Source of the DNA: an uncultured Clostridium sp.
Lineage (GTDB): Bacteria > Bacillota > Clostridia > Clostridiales > Clostridiaceae
Length of the DNA: 64,000 bases
Direction: 5' to 3'
Assembly: GCF_900769625.1 (NCBI RefSeq)
Contig: NZ_CAAGHK010000060.1
Location: 55,307 to 119,306 of the forward strand
The notes beneath the pieces were generated by a model. That model was not told the origin of the DNA, ran no database searches, and was given only the letters and a program-made list of their open reading frames with translations. The position numbers and the translations under genes were made by a program. The first letter of the stretch is position 1. Each line of letters begins with the position of its first letter. Below, piece by piece: positions 35,135 through 43,998 of this stretch.

Positions 35135-35734
35135 TTAGAATAATTTTGAGTAATATTCTACTACTAGTGAATCATTAATTTGAATTGGAACTTCATTTCT
35201 TTCTGGGAATCTAACAAGACTTCCAGAAAAATCAGATTCATTCTTACTTAAATAAGGATATACATTAAGTATGTTAGATAAGAAATTATCTCTGAACATT
35301 TCATTCTTTTGAGATTTTTCTCTTAAAGCAACAACATCACCAATGTTAATATTGAATGAAGGTATATTTACCTTTTGTCCATTAACAAGAATATGTCCAT
35401 GTACAACCATTTGACGAGCTTGAGCTAGTGAACTTGCAAATCCAAGTCTGTAAACTATATTGTCAAGTCTGCATTCAAGTCTCTTGATTAATGCATAACC
35501 AGTTTGTTCTTTATCTTTAAACGCTTTTTTAGCATAAGTAGCAAACTGCTTTTCCATTACTCCATAGTAAGCTCTTAATCTTTGTTTTTCTAAAAGCTGT
35601 GTACCATATGGTGATAGCTTCTTTGAATCTCTAGATGTACCATTGCCAGCTCTTTTCATTGCTTTAGGATGTCCATTTACGTTTAATCCTAATCTTCTAC
35701 ATAACTTAAATCTTGGTCCCATCATTTTTGCCAT
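35135..35734 (-). CDS. rpsD: 30S ribosomal protein S4, isolated paralog without the zinc-type cysteines
   Basis: S4 is a primary 16S rRNA-binding protein. The 199-residue product has the S4 N-terminal domain (MAKMMGPRFKLCRRLGLNV) and the S4 RNA-binding domain (RLDNIVYRLGFASSLAQARQMVVHGHILVNGQKVNIPSF, about 94-132). The N-terminal part has one Cys only, so it is the non-zinc (C-minus) form. GGAG lies 11 bases before ATG 35734 on the minus strand. It is alone, not in the alpha operon, and its promoter abuts a Fur-like box, so it is probably a second, conditionally expressed copy. Confidence 0.9.
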   Translation of the reverse strand: MAKMMGPRFKLCRRLGLNVNGHPKAMKRAGNGTSRDSKKLSPYGTQLLEKQRLRAYYGVMEKQFATYAKKAFKDKEQTGYALIKRLECRLDNIVYRLGFASSLAQARQMVVHGHILVNGQKVNIPSFNINIGDVVALREKSQKNEMFRDNFLSNILNVYPYLSKNESDFSGSLVRFPERNEVPIQINDSLVVEYYSKLF

Positions 35735-35789
35735 ATTTTTATCATCTCCGTATTTAAAGATTTGCCGCGATAAAATTAAGCCCAAAAAC

Positions 35790-35818
35790 AATATAACATA
35801 AAAAAATAAAATTGTAAA
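35790..35818 (-). promoter_or_regulatory. Predicted promoter of rpsD
   Basis: On the minus strand TTTACA (35818-35813) and TATATT (35795-35790) are separated by exactly 17 bases, about 55 bases before the start codon. Confidence 0.6.
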
Positions 35819-35833
35819 TGAAAATCATTATCA
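35819..35833. promoter_or_regulatory. Fur-family-like operator
   Basis: TGAAAATCATTATCA matches the 7-1-7 Fur consensus TGATAATNATTATCA at 13 of 14 defined positions. It directly abuts the -35 box of rpsD and lies 68 bases upstream of the DUF554 remnant. Confidence 0.55.
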
Positions 35834-35900
35834 TTTTAAAAATTTTTATTTAAGTATGATATAATAAAGTATAAAGTAAAAAATACAAATGGAGGAAAAT

Positions 35901-36047
35901 ATGTTAGGAACGATAGTTAATGCTTTAGCTGTAATTGTTGGATGCATTGTAGGACTTATAGTAAAAGGAATGCTTACAGAAAAAATAAGCAGTACAATAA
36001 TGAGCTGACTTGCACTTTTAATCTTTGTTTTAATACCTAGTATGTAG
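35901..36047 (+). pseudogene. DUF554-family membrane protein gene, truncated by a stop codon
   Basis: ATG 35901, with GGAGG at 35891-35895, encodes MLGTIVNALAVIVGCIVGLI, the N-terminus of DUF554 membrane proteins, and runs to a TGA at 36006-36008. The frame continues past the stop with LALLIFVLIPSM to a TAG at 36045-36047, where intact members continue with a GLAL-type segment. Intact members are over 200 residues, so only a fragment survives. The 5' signals still look functional. Confidence 0.65.
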
Positions 36048-36195
36048 GAAATTTTGTGGGAGTTTTTATATTTTATAAAGATTCATTATTAGGATTGCAT
36101 ATAACACATAAATTATATTATTTCTATAGAGATGATAATTATTAATAAAACTTAATATTATGCGTAATTTCATATACATTAGATAAGTACATAAA

Positions 36196-36246
36196 AAATG
36201 CCCGTGGATAATTCTCAACATGATTGTCTACGGGCATTGTTTTTTA
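36196..36246. terminator. Bidirectional terminator between the DUF554 remnant and the C_GCAxxG gene
   Basis: AATGCCCGTGGA and TCTACGGGCATT form the stem core (with one G-T pair), with A-rich sequence on the left and TTTTTT on the right. On the minus strand it ends the gene at 36341-36754. Confidence 0.8.
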
Positions 36247-36340
36247 TATATTCTAATAAAGTTAGTATATTTAGTTTATATGCATTGATGTAGTTAAGCA
36301 AGAAACATAAAATTTAGTACTTTAAAAATAAACTTCAATA

Positions 36341-36754
36341 TTATTTTTCATCAATTAAGAATTTTTCGACAAGTTTTGCAGCATCCTCAATGCATCCAGG
36401 ACAGCTTCTTTTAACAATTCCATCTTCAATTCCCTTAAGTTCTTTACATATTGTAGTAGAGTTCATTTCTTTGAATTCTTCTGCTAGCTGTTTTGCAAGT
36501 GAATAAGTGCTAGCTTTAGTACTTCCAGGTTTTACAAGGCCATTACTGTTTTTGAGTCCTGCAAGCATAAGAACACCAGTAAGAGCTCCGCATGTACTCT
36601 GCATTCCACCCATACCTAGTCCAAATCCTTCAGAAACTCTGAATGCAGTTTCTTCATCCATTCCAAATAAATCACAGTATGTGCATAGGATTGCCTGAGC
36701 ACAGTTATACCCCTTAGAGTGTTTTTCAGCCGTTAAGTCAATTCTACTTTCCAT
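36341..36754 (-). CDS. C_GCAxxG_C_C family redox protein
   Basis: The 137-residue protein has the family cysteine pattern: a first Cys in GYNCAQAIL, the central CGALTG block in MQSTCGALTGVLM, and a C-terminal pair in CPGC. These small proteins are common in anaerobes and are thought to be redox-active or cluster-binding, but their function is not established. GGAGG at 36763-36767 selects ATG 36754 (MESRIDL). It is monocistronic with its own terminator. Confidence 0.85.
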   Translation of the reverse strand: MESRIDLTAEKHSKGYNCAQAILCTYCDLFGMDEETAFRVSEGFGLGMGGMQSTCGALTGVLMLAGLKNSNGLVKPGSTKASTYSLAKQLAEEFKEMNSTTICKELKGIEDGIVKRSCPGCIEDAAKLVEKFLIDEK

Positions 36755-37123
36755 TATAGTTACCTCCAATTTTATCTATATATAATTCTAAAATATAATA
36801 ACACCGTCTATTGAAAGTATACATTTATATTAATTATTTTGCAAATTTGTATAAAGAGTGAATGATTAAATGAGAAAAATATAACGTATTTACATAAAAT
36901 CATTAATTATAGTGTGATGCTTACAAGCTGATTTTTAAGGGGTAGAGGCCAATTATATGAAAGTAAATGTATGAAAGGAAAATAATATGTAAAGAGAAAA
37001 TAGGTTTAAAAAAAGCAAAAAGTTAGATTATATAATATTATGTTTTTTTTAGTAATAAATTAAAAGTTATCGACATAAGATTAAATATAAAACTCAGAGA
37101 ATTTTTAAGTGGAGGGAGATAAC
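36755..37123. other. Intergenic region between the C_GCAxxG gene and the exopolysaccharide cluster
   Basis: This AT-rich stretch has no ORF longer than about 20 codons, no recognised riboswitch and no clear promoter consensus. It should hold the divergent promoters of the redox gene and the first sugar transferase. Confidence 0.4.
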
Positions 37124-37786
37124 ATGCAGGAGATAAATATAGATAAGAATAAAGTAATGTTTGAAAGTACTAAATTATCAAGAAATATGTATGAAATGTT
37201 TAAGCGGCTTATTGACATAGTATGTTCGCTTTTTGCACTGATAATTTTAACTCCCGTATTACTGCTGGTAGCAGCAGCGATAAAATTGGAATCAAAAGGA
37301 CCAGTCATTTTTGCACAGGAACGTGTGGGATTAAATAATAAGCTTTTTAAAATGTATAAGTTCAGGTCAATGGTTGCTAATGCAGAGGAACTAAAGGAAA
37401 AGCTTACAGATCAGAATGAAAGGAATGGCCCTATGTTCAAGATAAAGAATGACCCAAGAGTAACACGTGTTGGTAGGTTTATTAGAAGGACAAGTATTGA
37501 TGAACTACCACAACTTGTAAATATTTTAAAAGGGGAAATGAGTATCGTAGGACCAAGACCATCACTACCAGATGAAGTAAAGCAGTTTGAGCCATGGATG
37601 CTTGACAGACTTAAAGTAAAACCAGGACTTACATGCTACTGGCAGGTTGAAGGGCGGGATGATATTGAATTCGAAGACTGGATGAAACTTGATGTTAAAT
37701 ATGTAAAAGATCGTAATATGATTCTCGATTTTAAATTGATATTTAAGACATTCTTTGTTTTCTTAGGTGACAAAAATGCCAGCTGA
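37124..37786 (+). CDS. Undecaprenyl-phosphate sugar phosphotransferase (initiating exopolysaccharide transferase)
   Basis: The enzyme transfers a sugar-1-phosphate to undecaprenyl phosphate at the inner face of the membrane, starting repeat-unit synthesis. The 220-residue protein is the short form with one N-terminal membrane helix (about 26-46) and the catalytic domain: GPVIFAQERVG, FKMYKFRSM, RVTRVGRFIRRTSIDELPQLVNILKGEMSIVGPRP (Asp-Glu pair in SIDELPQ), and KPGLTCYWQVEGR. GGAGGGAG at 37111-37118 selects ATG 37124. The sugar specificity is not visible. Confidence 0.9.
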   Translation: MQEINIDKNKVMFESTKLSRNMYEMFKRLIDIVCSLFALIILTPVLLLVAAAIKLESKGPVIFAQERVGLNNKLFKMYKFRSMVANAEELKEKLTDQNERNGPMFKIKNDPRVTRVGRFIRRTSIDELPQLVNILKGEMSIVGPRPSLPDEVKQFEPWMLDRLKVKPGLTCYWQVEGRDDIEFEDWMKLDVKYVKDRNMILDFKLIFKTFFVFLGDKNAS

Positions 37787-37878
37787 ATAAAAGGAAAAAA
37801 GTAAATTAGTTGATAATTAAAAGCTTTTTATTGAAGTTTTTAGGTTTAGATATATCTATTAAATTAATAAAAGGGAAA

Positions 37879-37918
37879 CAAAAAGGCATCTTCTTCGAAT
37901 AGGAGATGCTTTTTTGTT
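37879..37918. terminator. Bidirectional terminator
   Basis: AAAAGGCATCT and AGATGCTTTT form a stem with one bulged base, with A-rich sequence on the left and T-rich on the right. It serves the sugar transferase on the plus strand and the SGNH-like gene on the minus strand. Confidence 0.7.
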
Positions 37919-37930
37919 ATTAATTATGTT

Positions 37931-38686
37931 TTATTGAAGTTTTCTTTGAATTAAAGTATCAAATTGAGAAACAATAAAATTATATCCAGACAAAGTTGGA
38001 AAATCACCATCGATTAATTCAGAGACTTCATAAGATGAGTTGGAAAATATTTCGGGAATATCTAAATAATCTACAGCATTTAATTTGCAGACTGATTTAA
38101 CAGCAGCAACATAAGAGTTTTCAGAAGTAAGACTTGGAGGCAGGACTGCCACTATTGAACATTTGTAATTTCTATTTTTTATTTTGCCGATTAAATCACT
38201 GTAATATTGAGAAAATTGATCTATAGGCATATTTGATTTAAAGTCATTTAGTCCAAATGAGATTATTGCAAGATCATAATTTGTTACTGCTGGATTTTTA
38301 TCAAATGAATCATAAGCACTTGAAATTGTTGCATTCTTTTCTTCTAGGAATTGAAAACTTGAATCAGTATTATATGCAGACTTTAGAAGAGTATTTATTT
38401 CCTTATCAGTTTGGTAGACATCTTCATTTGAAGTAATTCCAAGAGTTATTTCATCGCCAAACAATAGTATATTAACATTCTCACCGGATTGTACTTTTTG
38501 ATAAAAGCTGCTATTTTCAATGTCGGGTGCAATTTTATTACTATTATTTTCTGTAATAAGATTTTTATATTTTTCGTAATTACTTTCAAGTATTGTATTT
38601 TGTGATTTCAGGCCCAGATAAGAAATACTGCATAATATAATAACAAGCAAAAAAATACTTAAATTCAATTTAGTTTTCTTTTTCAT
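37931..38686 (-). CDS. SGNH-hydrolase-like membrane-anchored protein with altered catalytic residues
   Basis: The 251-residue protein has an N-terminal membrane anchor (residues 8-26) and an extracytoplasmic GDSL/SGNH-like domain. Block I reads FGDEITLG, so the nucleophile Ser is Glu79. Block III GLND is kept (N148). In block V the usual DGxHP reads DGDFP, so the catalytic His is Phe229. With both Ser and His absent it should not act as an esterase. It is encoded opposite to the exopolysaccharide genes. It could be a binding protein or an acetyltransferase-associated accessory. The function is unknown. Confidence 0.75.
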   Translation of the reverse strand: MKKKTKLNLSIFLLVIILCSISYLGLKSQNTILESNYEKYKNLITENNSNKIAPDIENSSFYQKVQSGENVNILLFGDEITLGITSNEDVYQTDKEINTLLKSAYNTDSSFQFLEEKNATISSAYDSFDKNPAVTNYDLAIISFGLNDFKSNMPIDQFSQYYSDLIGKIKNRNYKCSIVAVLPPSLTSENSYVAAVKSVCKLNAVDYLDIPEIFSNSSYEVSELIDGDFPTLSGYNFIVSQFDTLIQRKLQ

Positions 38687-38857
38687 TATTAATTTACCAA
38701 CCTTTCATATATTAATATGTTACTCATCATAATATTAAACATATGCAGATTATCGTAAAGATAGAAATATTAAATTAAGATTAATATTAAGCATGAAGTA
38801 ATAAATTATTTAACATAAGAATATATACATAATAATAGTATTTTGCAGGAGGAGAGT

Positions 38858-39538
38858 ATGGAAGAAGAGGAAATAAATATTTCAGAAATTATTGATGTTT
38901 TGAAATGTAAATGGAGAATTATAGTCATAATAACATTAATGACAACAATAATAAGTATATTTTACAGTTTTTTTATGGTTGTACCTATATATAGCTCAAG
39001 TCTTAAAGTATTTATCGGTAAAAGTATAACTAATAAAGTGGATTATAATGCAGGAGATATAATGTTATATCAGAATTTATTAAAGACATATTCTGAACTT
39101 CTTAAAAATGATGATCTAATTCAACGGGCAGTTGATAATAGTGGACTAGATATCTCAGCAGCTCAGGTACAATCTGGTCTTTCAGTTACAGAAGGTGAAG
39201 ATACTTCTATTATGACAATTACGTACAGTTGTAATGATATTGAATTATCAAAGAATGTATTAGATATAGTAACAGACGAATTTATCATAGAATCTAAAGA
39301 ATTTATTCCAAGCGGTAGTGTGAAAATTATTGAAAAATCAAAATATCCAGTTTATCCAGATAATCTGGACAGTTCTAGAAATATATTAATTGGTATTCTT
39401 GCTGGTATTTTTATGGGTATAACAATTTTGTTATTTATGGAATATATCAATAATACATTTAAGACAAAGGAAATGGTGGAATCAACACTTAAAATTCCTG
39501 TTATAGGAGTTATACCTCTAAATGGAGATATAAAATAA
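38858..39538 (+). CDS. Wzz/YveK-type polysaccharide chain-length and kinase-modulator protein
   Basis: The 226-residue membrane protein has an N-terminal Wzz domain with a helix at about 20-45 (WRIIVIITLMTTIISIFYSF). A roughly 130-residue extracytoplasmic part with the Pro-rich YPVYPDNLDSS segment follows, then a second helix (about 177-198). Such proteins set chain length and activate a BY-kinase. The partner kinase here lies far away at 59065. AGGAGGAG at 38847-38854 selects ATG 38858. Confidence 0.88.
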   Translation: MEEEEINISEIIDVLKCKWRIIVIITLMTTIISIFYSFFMVVPIYSSSLKVFIGKSITNKVDYNAGDIMLYQNLLKTYSELLKNDDLIQRAVDNSGLDISAAQVQSGLSVTEGEDTSIMTITYSCNDIELSKNVLDIVTDEFIIESKEFIPSGSVKIIEKSKYPVYPDNLDSSRNILIGILAGIFMGITILLFMEYINNTFKTKEMVESTLKIPVIGVIPLNGDIK

Positions 39539-39555
39539 TATATTAAGAAAAATGG

Positions 39556-39605
39556 TTGATGAGAGATAAAGCAAATTTTGTTTATTACCTTATCAATCTT
39601 TTTTT
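39556..39605 (+). terminator. Probable terminator after the Wzz-like gene
   Basis: TTGAT (39556-39560) pairs with ATCAA (39592-39596). An inner ATAAAGCAA/TTGTTTAT stem extends it, and about nine mostly T bases follow. Confidence 0.5.
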
Positions 39606-39683
39606 GTAATAATCATTATGTGATTTACATAAAATAACAATATATAGCAATATGTTGAATAAATAAGATGAAGGAAGGTTATT

Positions 39684-41033
39684 ATGAAAATTGTAGTTTC
39701 TGGGACAGGATATGTTGGATTAGTAACAGGAGTATGTTTAGCTGAAAAAAACTATGAAGTTATATGTGTAGATATTGATGAAAATAAAGTAGAGATGATG
39801 AAGAGAGGTATTTCTCCAATATATGAACCTGGGTTGGATGAGTTATTAAAAAGAAACTATTCAAGAGGTAATTTGAAATTTACAACAGATTATAAAAATG
39901 CATATAGAGATGCAGATATTATATTTATCGGAGTAGGTACACCAGAAAGAACTGATGGTTCTGCAAATCTTGATTATGTTTTGAATGTAAGCAGACAGAT
40001 AGCAGAAAATATAGAAAAAGACTGCTTAATAGTTGTTAAGTCAACAGTACCTATAGGGACTAATGACAGAATTGAGGAGTTTATACTGGAAAATTTAAAA
40101 AATGATGTTCAAATAGAGGTTGCATCAAATCCTGAATTTCTGTCACAAGGAACAGCAGTAAAAGATACACTTGAAGCGAGAAGAATTGTAATAGGCGTTG
40201 AGACGGAAATTGCTGAAAAAATATTGAGAAATGTATATGAAAGATATAATCAGCCAATAGTGGTTACAAACAGAAGAAGTGCAGAAATGATAAAGTATGC
40301 TTCAAATGATTTTTTAGCACTTAAAATTTCATTTATTAATGAAATTGCCAATTTTTGTGAGGTGGTTGGTGCTGATATTGAAGATGTCACAAAAGGAATG
40401 AGTTATGATCCGAGAATTGGTGATAAATTCTTAAAGGCTGGGATAGGGTATGGAGGCTCATGTTTTCCTAAAGATACAAAGGCACTTCATTGGCTTTCTA
40501 ATGATAATGGAAAAGAAATCAGAACAATACGAGCAGCTATTGATGTTAATGAAAACCAGAAGTACAAGTTATTTAGGCAGGCAAAAAAAAGGTTTGGAAG
40601 CTTAAAGGGATTAAGGATGGCAGTACTTGGATTGACATTTAAACCAGGTACGGATGATTTAAGAGAAGCACCATCAATACCTAATGTAAGAAGAATGTTA
40701 GATGAAGGTGCACAGGTTGTAGCCTATGATCCTGTTGGAGAGGATAACTTTAAAAAAATTTATCCAACAGAAATTGAATATGCAGATAAACCTGAGGAAG
40801 CACTTGTTAATGCTGATATGGTATTTATTTTTACTGAATGGGATGAAATTAAGAATATTAATTTAAGTATATTTACACAACTTATGAAAAAACCGGTCAT
40901 TTTTGATGGGAGAAACTGTTATAAAATAGCAGAGGCATTAGATAAGAAAATAGACTACTATTCAATAGGAAGACAGGCTATATTGAATTATTCTAAATCA
41001 AAGAATAATAAAGTAGTTGCAACAGAAAGGTAA
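39684..41033 (+). CDS. ugd: UDP-glucose 6-dehydrogenase
   Basis: The enzyme oxidises UDP-glucose to UDP-glucuronate with two NAD+, providing acidic sugar for the polysaccharide. The 449-residue protein has the N-terminal Rossmann motif (GTGYVGLVTGVCLAE), the substrate block YEPGLDELLKRN, the catalytic cysteine in GYGGSCFPKDTKAL, and a C-terminal UDP-binding domain (LGLTFKPGTDDLREAPS). GGAAGG precedes the ATG. GDP-mannose dehydrogenases share these motifs, but the YEPG and FKPGTDD blocks favour Ugd. Confidence 0.9.
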   Translation: MKIVVSGTGYVGLVTGVCLAEKNYEVICVDIDENKVEMMKRGISPIYEPGLDELLKRNYSRGNLKFTTDYKNAYRDADIIFIGVGTPERTDGSANLDYVLNVSRQIAENIEKDCLIVVKSTVPIGTNDRIEEFILENLKNDVQIEVASNPEFLSQGTAVKDTLEARRIVIGVETEIAEKILRNVYERYNQPIVVTNRRSAEMIKYASNDFLALKISFINEIANFCEVVGADIEDVTKGMSYDPRIGDKFLKAGIGYGGSCFPKDTKALHWLSNDNGKEIRTIRAAIDVNENQKYKLFRQAKKRFGSLKGLRMAVLGLTFKPGTDDLREAPSIPNVRRMLDEGAQVVAYDPVGEDNFKKIYPTEIEYADKPEEALVNADMVFIFTEWDEIKNINLSIFTQLMKKPVIFDGRNCYKIAEALDKKIDYYSIGRQAILNYSKSKNNKVVATER

Positions 41034-41058
41034 ATACTTTGAATAGGAAGGTGAGTCT

Positions 41059-42105
41059 ATGTTATGTGCACTAATAATGGCAGGGGGAAAAGGCACAAGA
41101 TTCTGGCCATTGTCTACAGAAGAAAAGCCTAAGCAGTTTTTAAACCTTTTAGGTGATGAAACTATGATACAAATGACCGTAAATAGAGTAAAACCAATAA
41201 TACTAATGGAAAGAATTTTTGTCTGCACTGTTTCATCATATGTAGAGTTAGTCAAGGAGCAGCTACCTGAATTGCCTGAAGAAAACATAATAATTGAACC
41301 AGAGGGTAGGAATACTGGTCCATGTATTGCTTTATCATCTTTCATTATAGATAGAAAATATAAAGATGCAACAGTTGTGGTTCTGCCATCAGATCATTTA
41401 ATTAGAAATGAAGATAAATTTAGAGAAATTATAGTTAATTGTAATAAATTTTTAAATGATAAACCACGCTCATTAATAACTATTGGTATGAAGCCAGACA
41501 GACCAGAAACAGGTTTTGGTTATATAAAGTATAGTGATAATTCAATTAAAGTAAATGATAATGATTTTATAAAAGTTGAAAGATTTGTAGAAAAACCAGA
41601 TATGGAAAAGGCAGTGGAATATCTGAATGATGGAAAGTATCTTTGGAATGGTGGAATGTTCTTATGGAATGTTAGAAATATACTAAATGAAATTAAGAAA
41701 CATTCACCTGGAATATATAATCCGATAAAAGATATTGAAATTATTGAAAATGAAAAATTGTATGAATTAGTTAATAATAGATACTGTGAAACAGAGGCTA
41801 TATCAATTGATTATGCAGTATTAGAAAAATCTAATGAAATATATGTAGTTCCAAGTGATATTGGATGGGACGACATTGGAACATGGAAATCAGTTGAGCG
41901 TTATAAAAAGAAGGATATTTACAATAATATTCTAGAGGGTAATGCACAAGTAATTGACTCAAGATCTAATATAGCAATTAATAATGAAAAAAGAATAGTA
42001 ATGATTGGCATTGATGATGTTATGACTATTGAAACTGAAGACAGTATTTATATTGTTAATAAGAATTATATGAATAATCTTAGAGATTATAAGAATAATC
42101 TCTAG
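41059..42105 (+). CDS. manC: Mannose-1-phosphate guanylyltransferase
   Basis: The enzyme makes GDP-mannose from mannose-1-phosphate and GTP. The 348-residue protein begins with the pyrophosphorylase signature MAGGKGTRFWPLS (8-20) and has EPEGRNTGPCIALSS, VLPSDHLI, FVEKP and WNGGMFLWN. It lacks the C-terminal isomerase domain of bifunctional ManC. It lies 25 bases after ugd, so the cluster can supply both glucuronate and mannose donors. Confidence 0.9.
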   Translation: MLCALIMAGGKGTRFWPLSTEEKPKQFLNLLGDETMIQMTVNRVKPIILMERIFVCTVSSYVELVKEQLPELPEENIIIEPEGRNTGPCIALSSFIIDRKYKDATVVVLPSDHLIRNEDKFREIIVNCNKFLNDKPRSLITIGMKPDRPETGFGYIKYSDNSIKVNDNDFIKVERFVEKPDMEKAVEYLNDGKYLWNGGMFLWNVRNILNEIKKHSPGIYNPIKDIEIIENEKLYELVNNRYCETEAISIDYAVLEKSNEIYVVPSDIGWDDIGTWKSVERYKKKDIYNNILEGNAQVIDSRSNIAINNEKRIVMIGIDDVMTIETEDSIYIVNKNYMNNLRDYKNNL

Positions 42106-42132
42106 ATTTAGCAATGCTTATGGAGGATCAAT

Positions 42133-42888
42133 ATGTCAAGAATTAAGTTTTTAAATACACAAATTGATAATATAACTATGCAAGAAGCTATTAATAGAAT
42201 AGATGAATTAGTTATAGCTAATAAAAATAGTTATGTTGTTACTCCCAATGTAGATCATATTGTTAAACTTGAGACTGATACTGAATTAAAAAAAATATAT
42301 AAAGATGCAGATTTAATTTTAACAGATGGAATGCCCTTGATATGGATTTCAAAGTTAAAATTTACGCCAATTAAAGAGAAAATATCTGGATCTGATTTAT
42401 TTCCAAGAGTATGTGAATTAGCTGCTCATAAAGGATATAAGATTTTTTTATTGGGTGCTGCAGAAGGTGTTGCGAAGATAGCAGCCAAAAATTTAGTAGA
42501 TAAGTATCACGGATTAAACGTAGTAGGTACTTATTCTCCAAGTTATGGTTTTGAAAATAATGAGGAAGAAATTAATTATATTATTAATTTGATAAATAAA
42601 TGTAGTCCAGATATATTAGCTGTTGGATTAGGTGCTCCAAAGCAAGAAAAGTTTATTTATAAATATAAAGATGAATTAAAAGTTCCAGTTTCATTAGCAA
42701 TTGGAGCAAGTATTGATTTTGAAGCAGGTAAAATTAAAAGAGCACCACTCTATATGCAAAAAAGCGGGTTAGAGTGGCTGTATAGGTTATGTAAGGAACC
42801 CAGAAGAATGTTTAAACGATATTTGATTGATGATATGAAAATAATAAAAATCACATTAAAATATAATAAATTCAAAGAAGGGTTATAA
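42133..42888 (+). CDS. WecG/TagA/CpsF-family glycosyltransferase
   Basis: The 251-residue GT26 enzyme transfers N-acetylmannosamine(-uronic acid) or another sugar to a lipid-linked acceptor. Family blocks seen are VVTPNVDHIV, DADLILTDGMPLIW, KISGSDLFPRVCELA, FLLGAAEGVA, and LAVGLGAPKQEKFI with IGASIDFEAGKIKRAP. TGGAGGATCA precedes the start. Its stop codon is directly followed by the next start codon. Confidence 0.9.
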   Translation: MSRIKFLNTQIDNITMQEAINRIDELVIANKNSYVVTPNVDHIVKLETDTELKKIYKDADLILTDGMPLIWISKLKFTPIKEKISGSDLFPRVCELAAHKGYKIFLLGAAEGVAKIAAKNLVDKYHGLNVVGTYSPSYGFENNEEEINYIINLINKCSPDILAVGLGAPKQEKFIYKYKDELKVPVSLAIGASIDFEAGKIKRAPLYMQKSGLEWLYRLCKEPRRMFKRYLIDDMKIIKITLKYNKFKEGL

Positions 42889-43965
42889 ATGAATAATAAA
42901 AATATCTTATATTTAACTAGGACTATGGATGTTGGTGGCACAGAAAAAGTAATAATTCAATTATGTAAATACTTTAATAAGAAATTTAACAAAATTATTG
43001 TTTGTTCTTGTGGAGGAATTTATGAAGCACAACTTGATGAATTAGGAATAAAACATTATAAGATAAATGATATAGAAAAAAAGAATCCAATTAATATGGT
43101 AAAAACTCTATTAACAGTAGTGCAAATAATTAAATCAGAAAATATCAATATAGTTCATACACATCATAGAATGGCAGCATTTTATATTAGTATAATAAGA
43201 AAATTTATGAAATTTAAATTTATTCATACTGAGCATAATACTTTTTATGATAAAAAGTATTTAACTAAATTTGCACTTAAACATGCTCATATTATAGCTG
43301 TAGGAGAAAAAGTAAAAGTTAATTTAATAGAAATATATAAGATTAGTGATAGTAAAATTAAAGTTATATACAATGGGGTAGGAGAATTTCTCGATAAAAT
43401 TCAAGAAGTGCCTGAAATAAAAAAAGCTAAAGAGCTTGGATATTTTACTGTTGGAAACATAGGAAGACTAAATGAACAAAAGGGCTTTGAATATTACATA
43501 GATTCAATACCTAAAGTTCTAGAAAAAAGAAATGATATTATGTTTTATATTATTGGCGATGGTGAGGAACGAGAGAAACTAGAAAAAATAGTGAGTGATA
43601 AAAAAATTAAAAATATTATATTTTTAGGGTATAGAAATGATGTTAATAATATAATAAAGCAATTAGATTTGATTGTATTAAGTTCCTTGTGGGAGGGACT
43701 TCCACTAATTCCTATAGAAACCTTTTCGGCGGGTAAGACTATTATAGCTACTGATGTTGATGGAACAAGTGAGATAGTAAAAAATGAATACAACGGATTG
43801 TTAATAGAATCGAGAGATAGCGAAGATATAGCATCAAATATAATTAAACTTTATGATGATAATACATTAAAAGGTAATTTGGAACGGAATGCATACAAAA
43901 CTTATAAAGATAAATTTTCACTAGAAACATTTAATAAAAATTATGAAAAATACTACAATTTATAA
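42889..43965 (+). CDS. Glycosyltransferase family 4
   Basis: The 358-residue GT-B enzyme has an N-terminal acceptor domain (TRTMDVGGTEKVIIQL with the GG loop, HTHHRMAAFY) and a C-terminal nucleotide-sugar domain (VGNIGRLNEQKGFEYYIDSIPKV, LGYRNDVNNIIKQLDLIVLSSLWEGLPLIPIETFSAGK). It uses the E-x7-E motif WEGLPLIPIE. It is immediately coupled to the upstream GT26 gene. The donor and acceptor sugars cannot be read. Confidence 0.9.
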   Translation: MNNKNILYLTRTMDVGGTEKVIIQLCKYFNKKFNKIIVCSCGGIYEAQLDELGIKHYKINDIEKKNPINMVKTLLTVVQIIKSENINIVHTHHRMAAFYISIIRKFMKFKFIHTEHNTFYDKKYLTKFALKHAHIIAVGEKVKVNLIEIYKISDSKIKVIYNGVGEFLDKIQEVPEIKKAKELGYFTVGNIGRLNEQKGFEYYIDSIPKVLEKRNDIMFYIIGDGEEREKLEKIVSDKKIKNIIFLGYRNDVNNIIKQLDLIVLSSLWEGLPLIPIETFSAGKTIIATDVDGTSEIVKNEYNGLLIESRDSEDIASNIIKLYDDNTLKGNLERNAYKTYKDKFSLETFNKNYEKYYNL

Positions 43966-43998
43966 AATCATTAAATAAGATATTTAAGAAAAGGTTGG

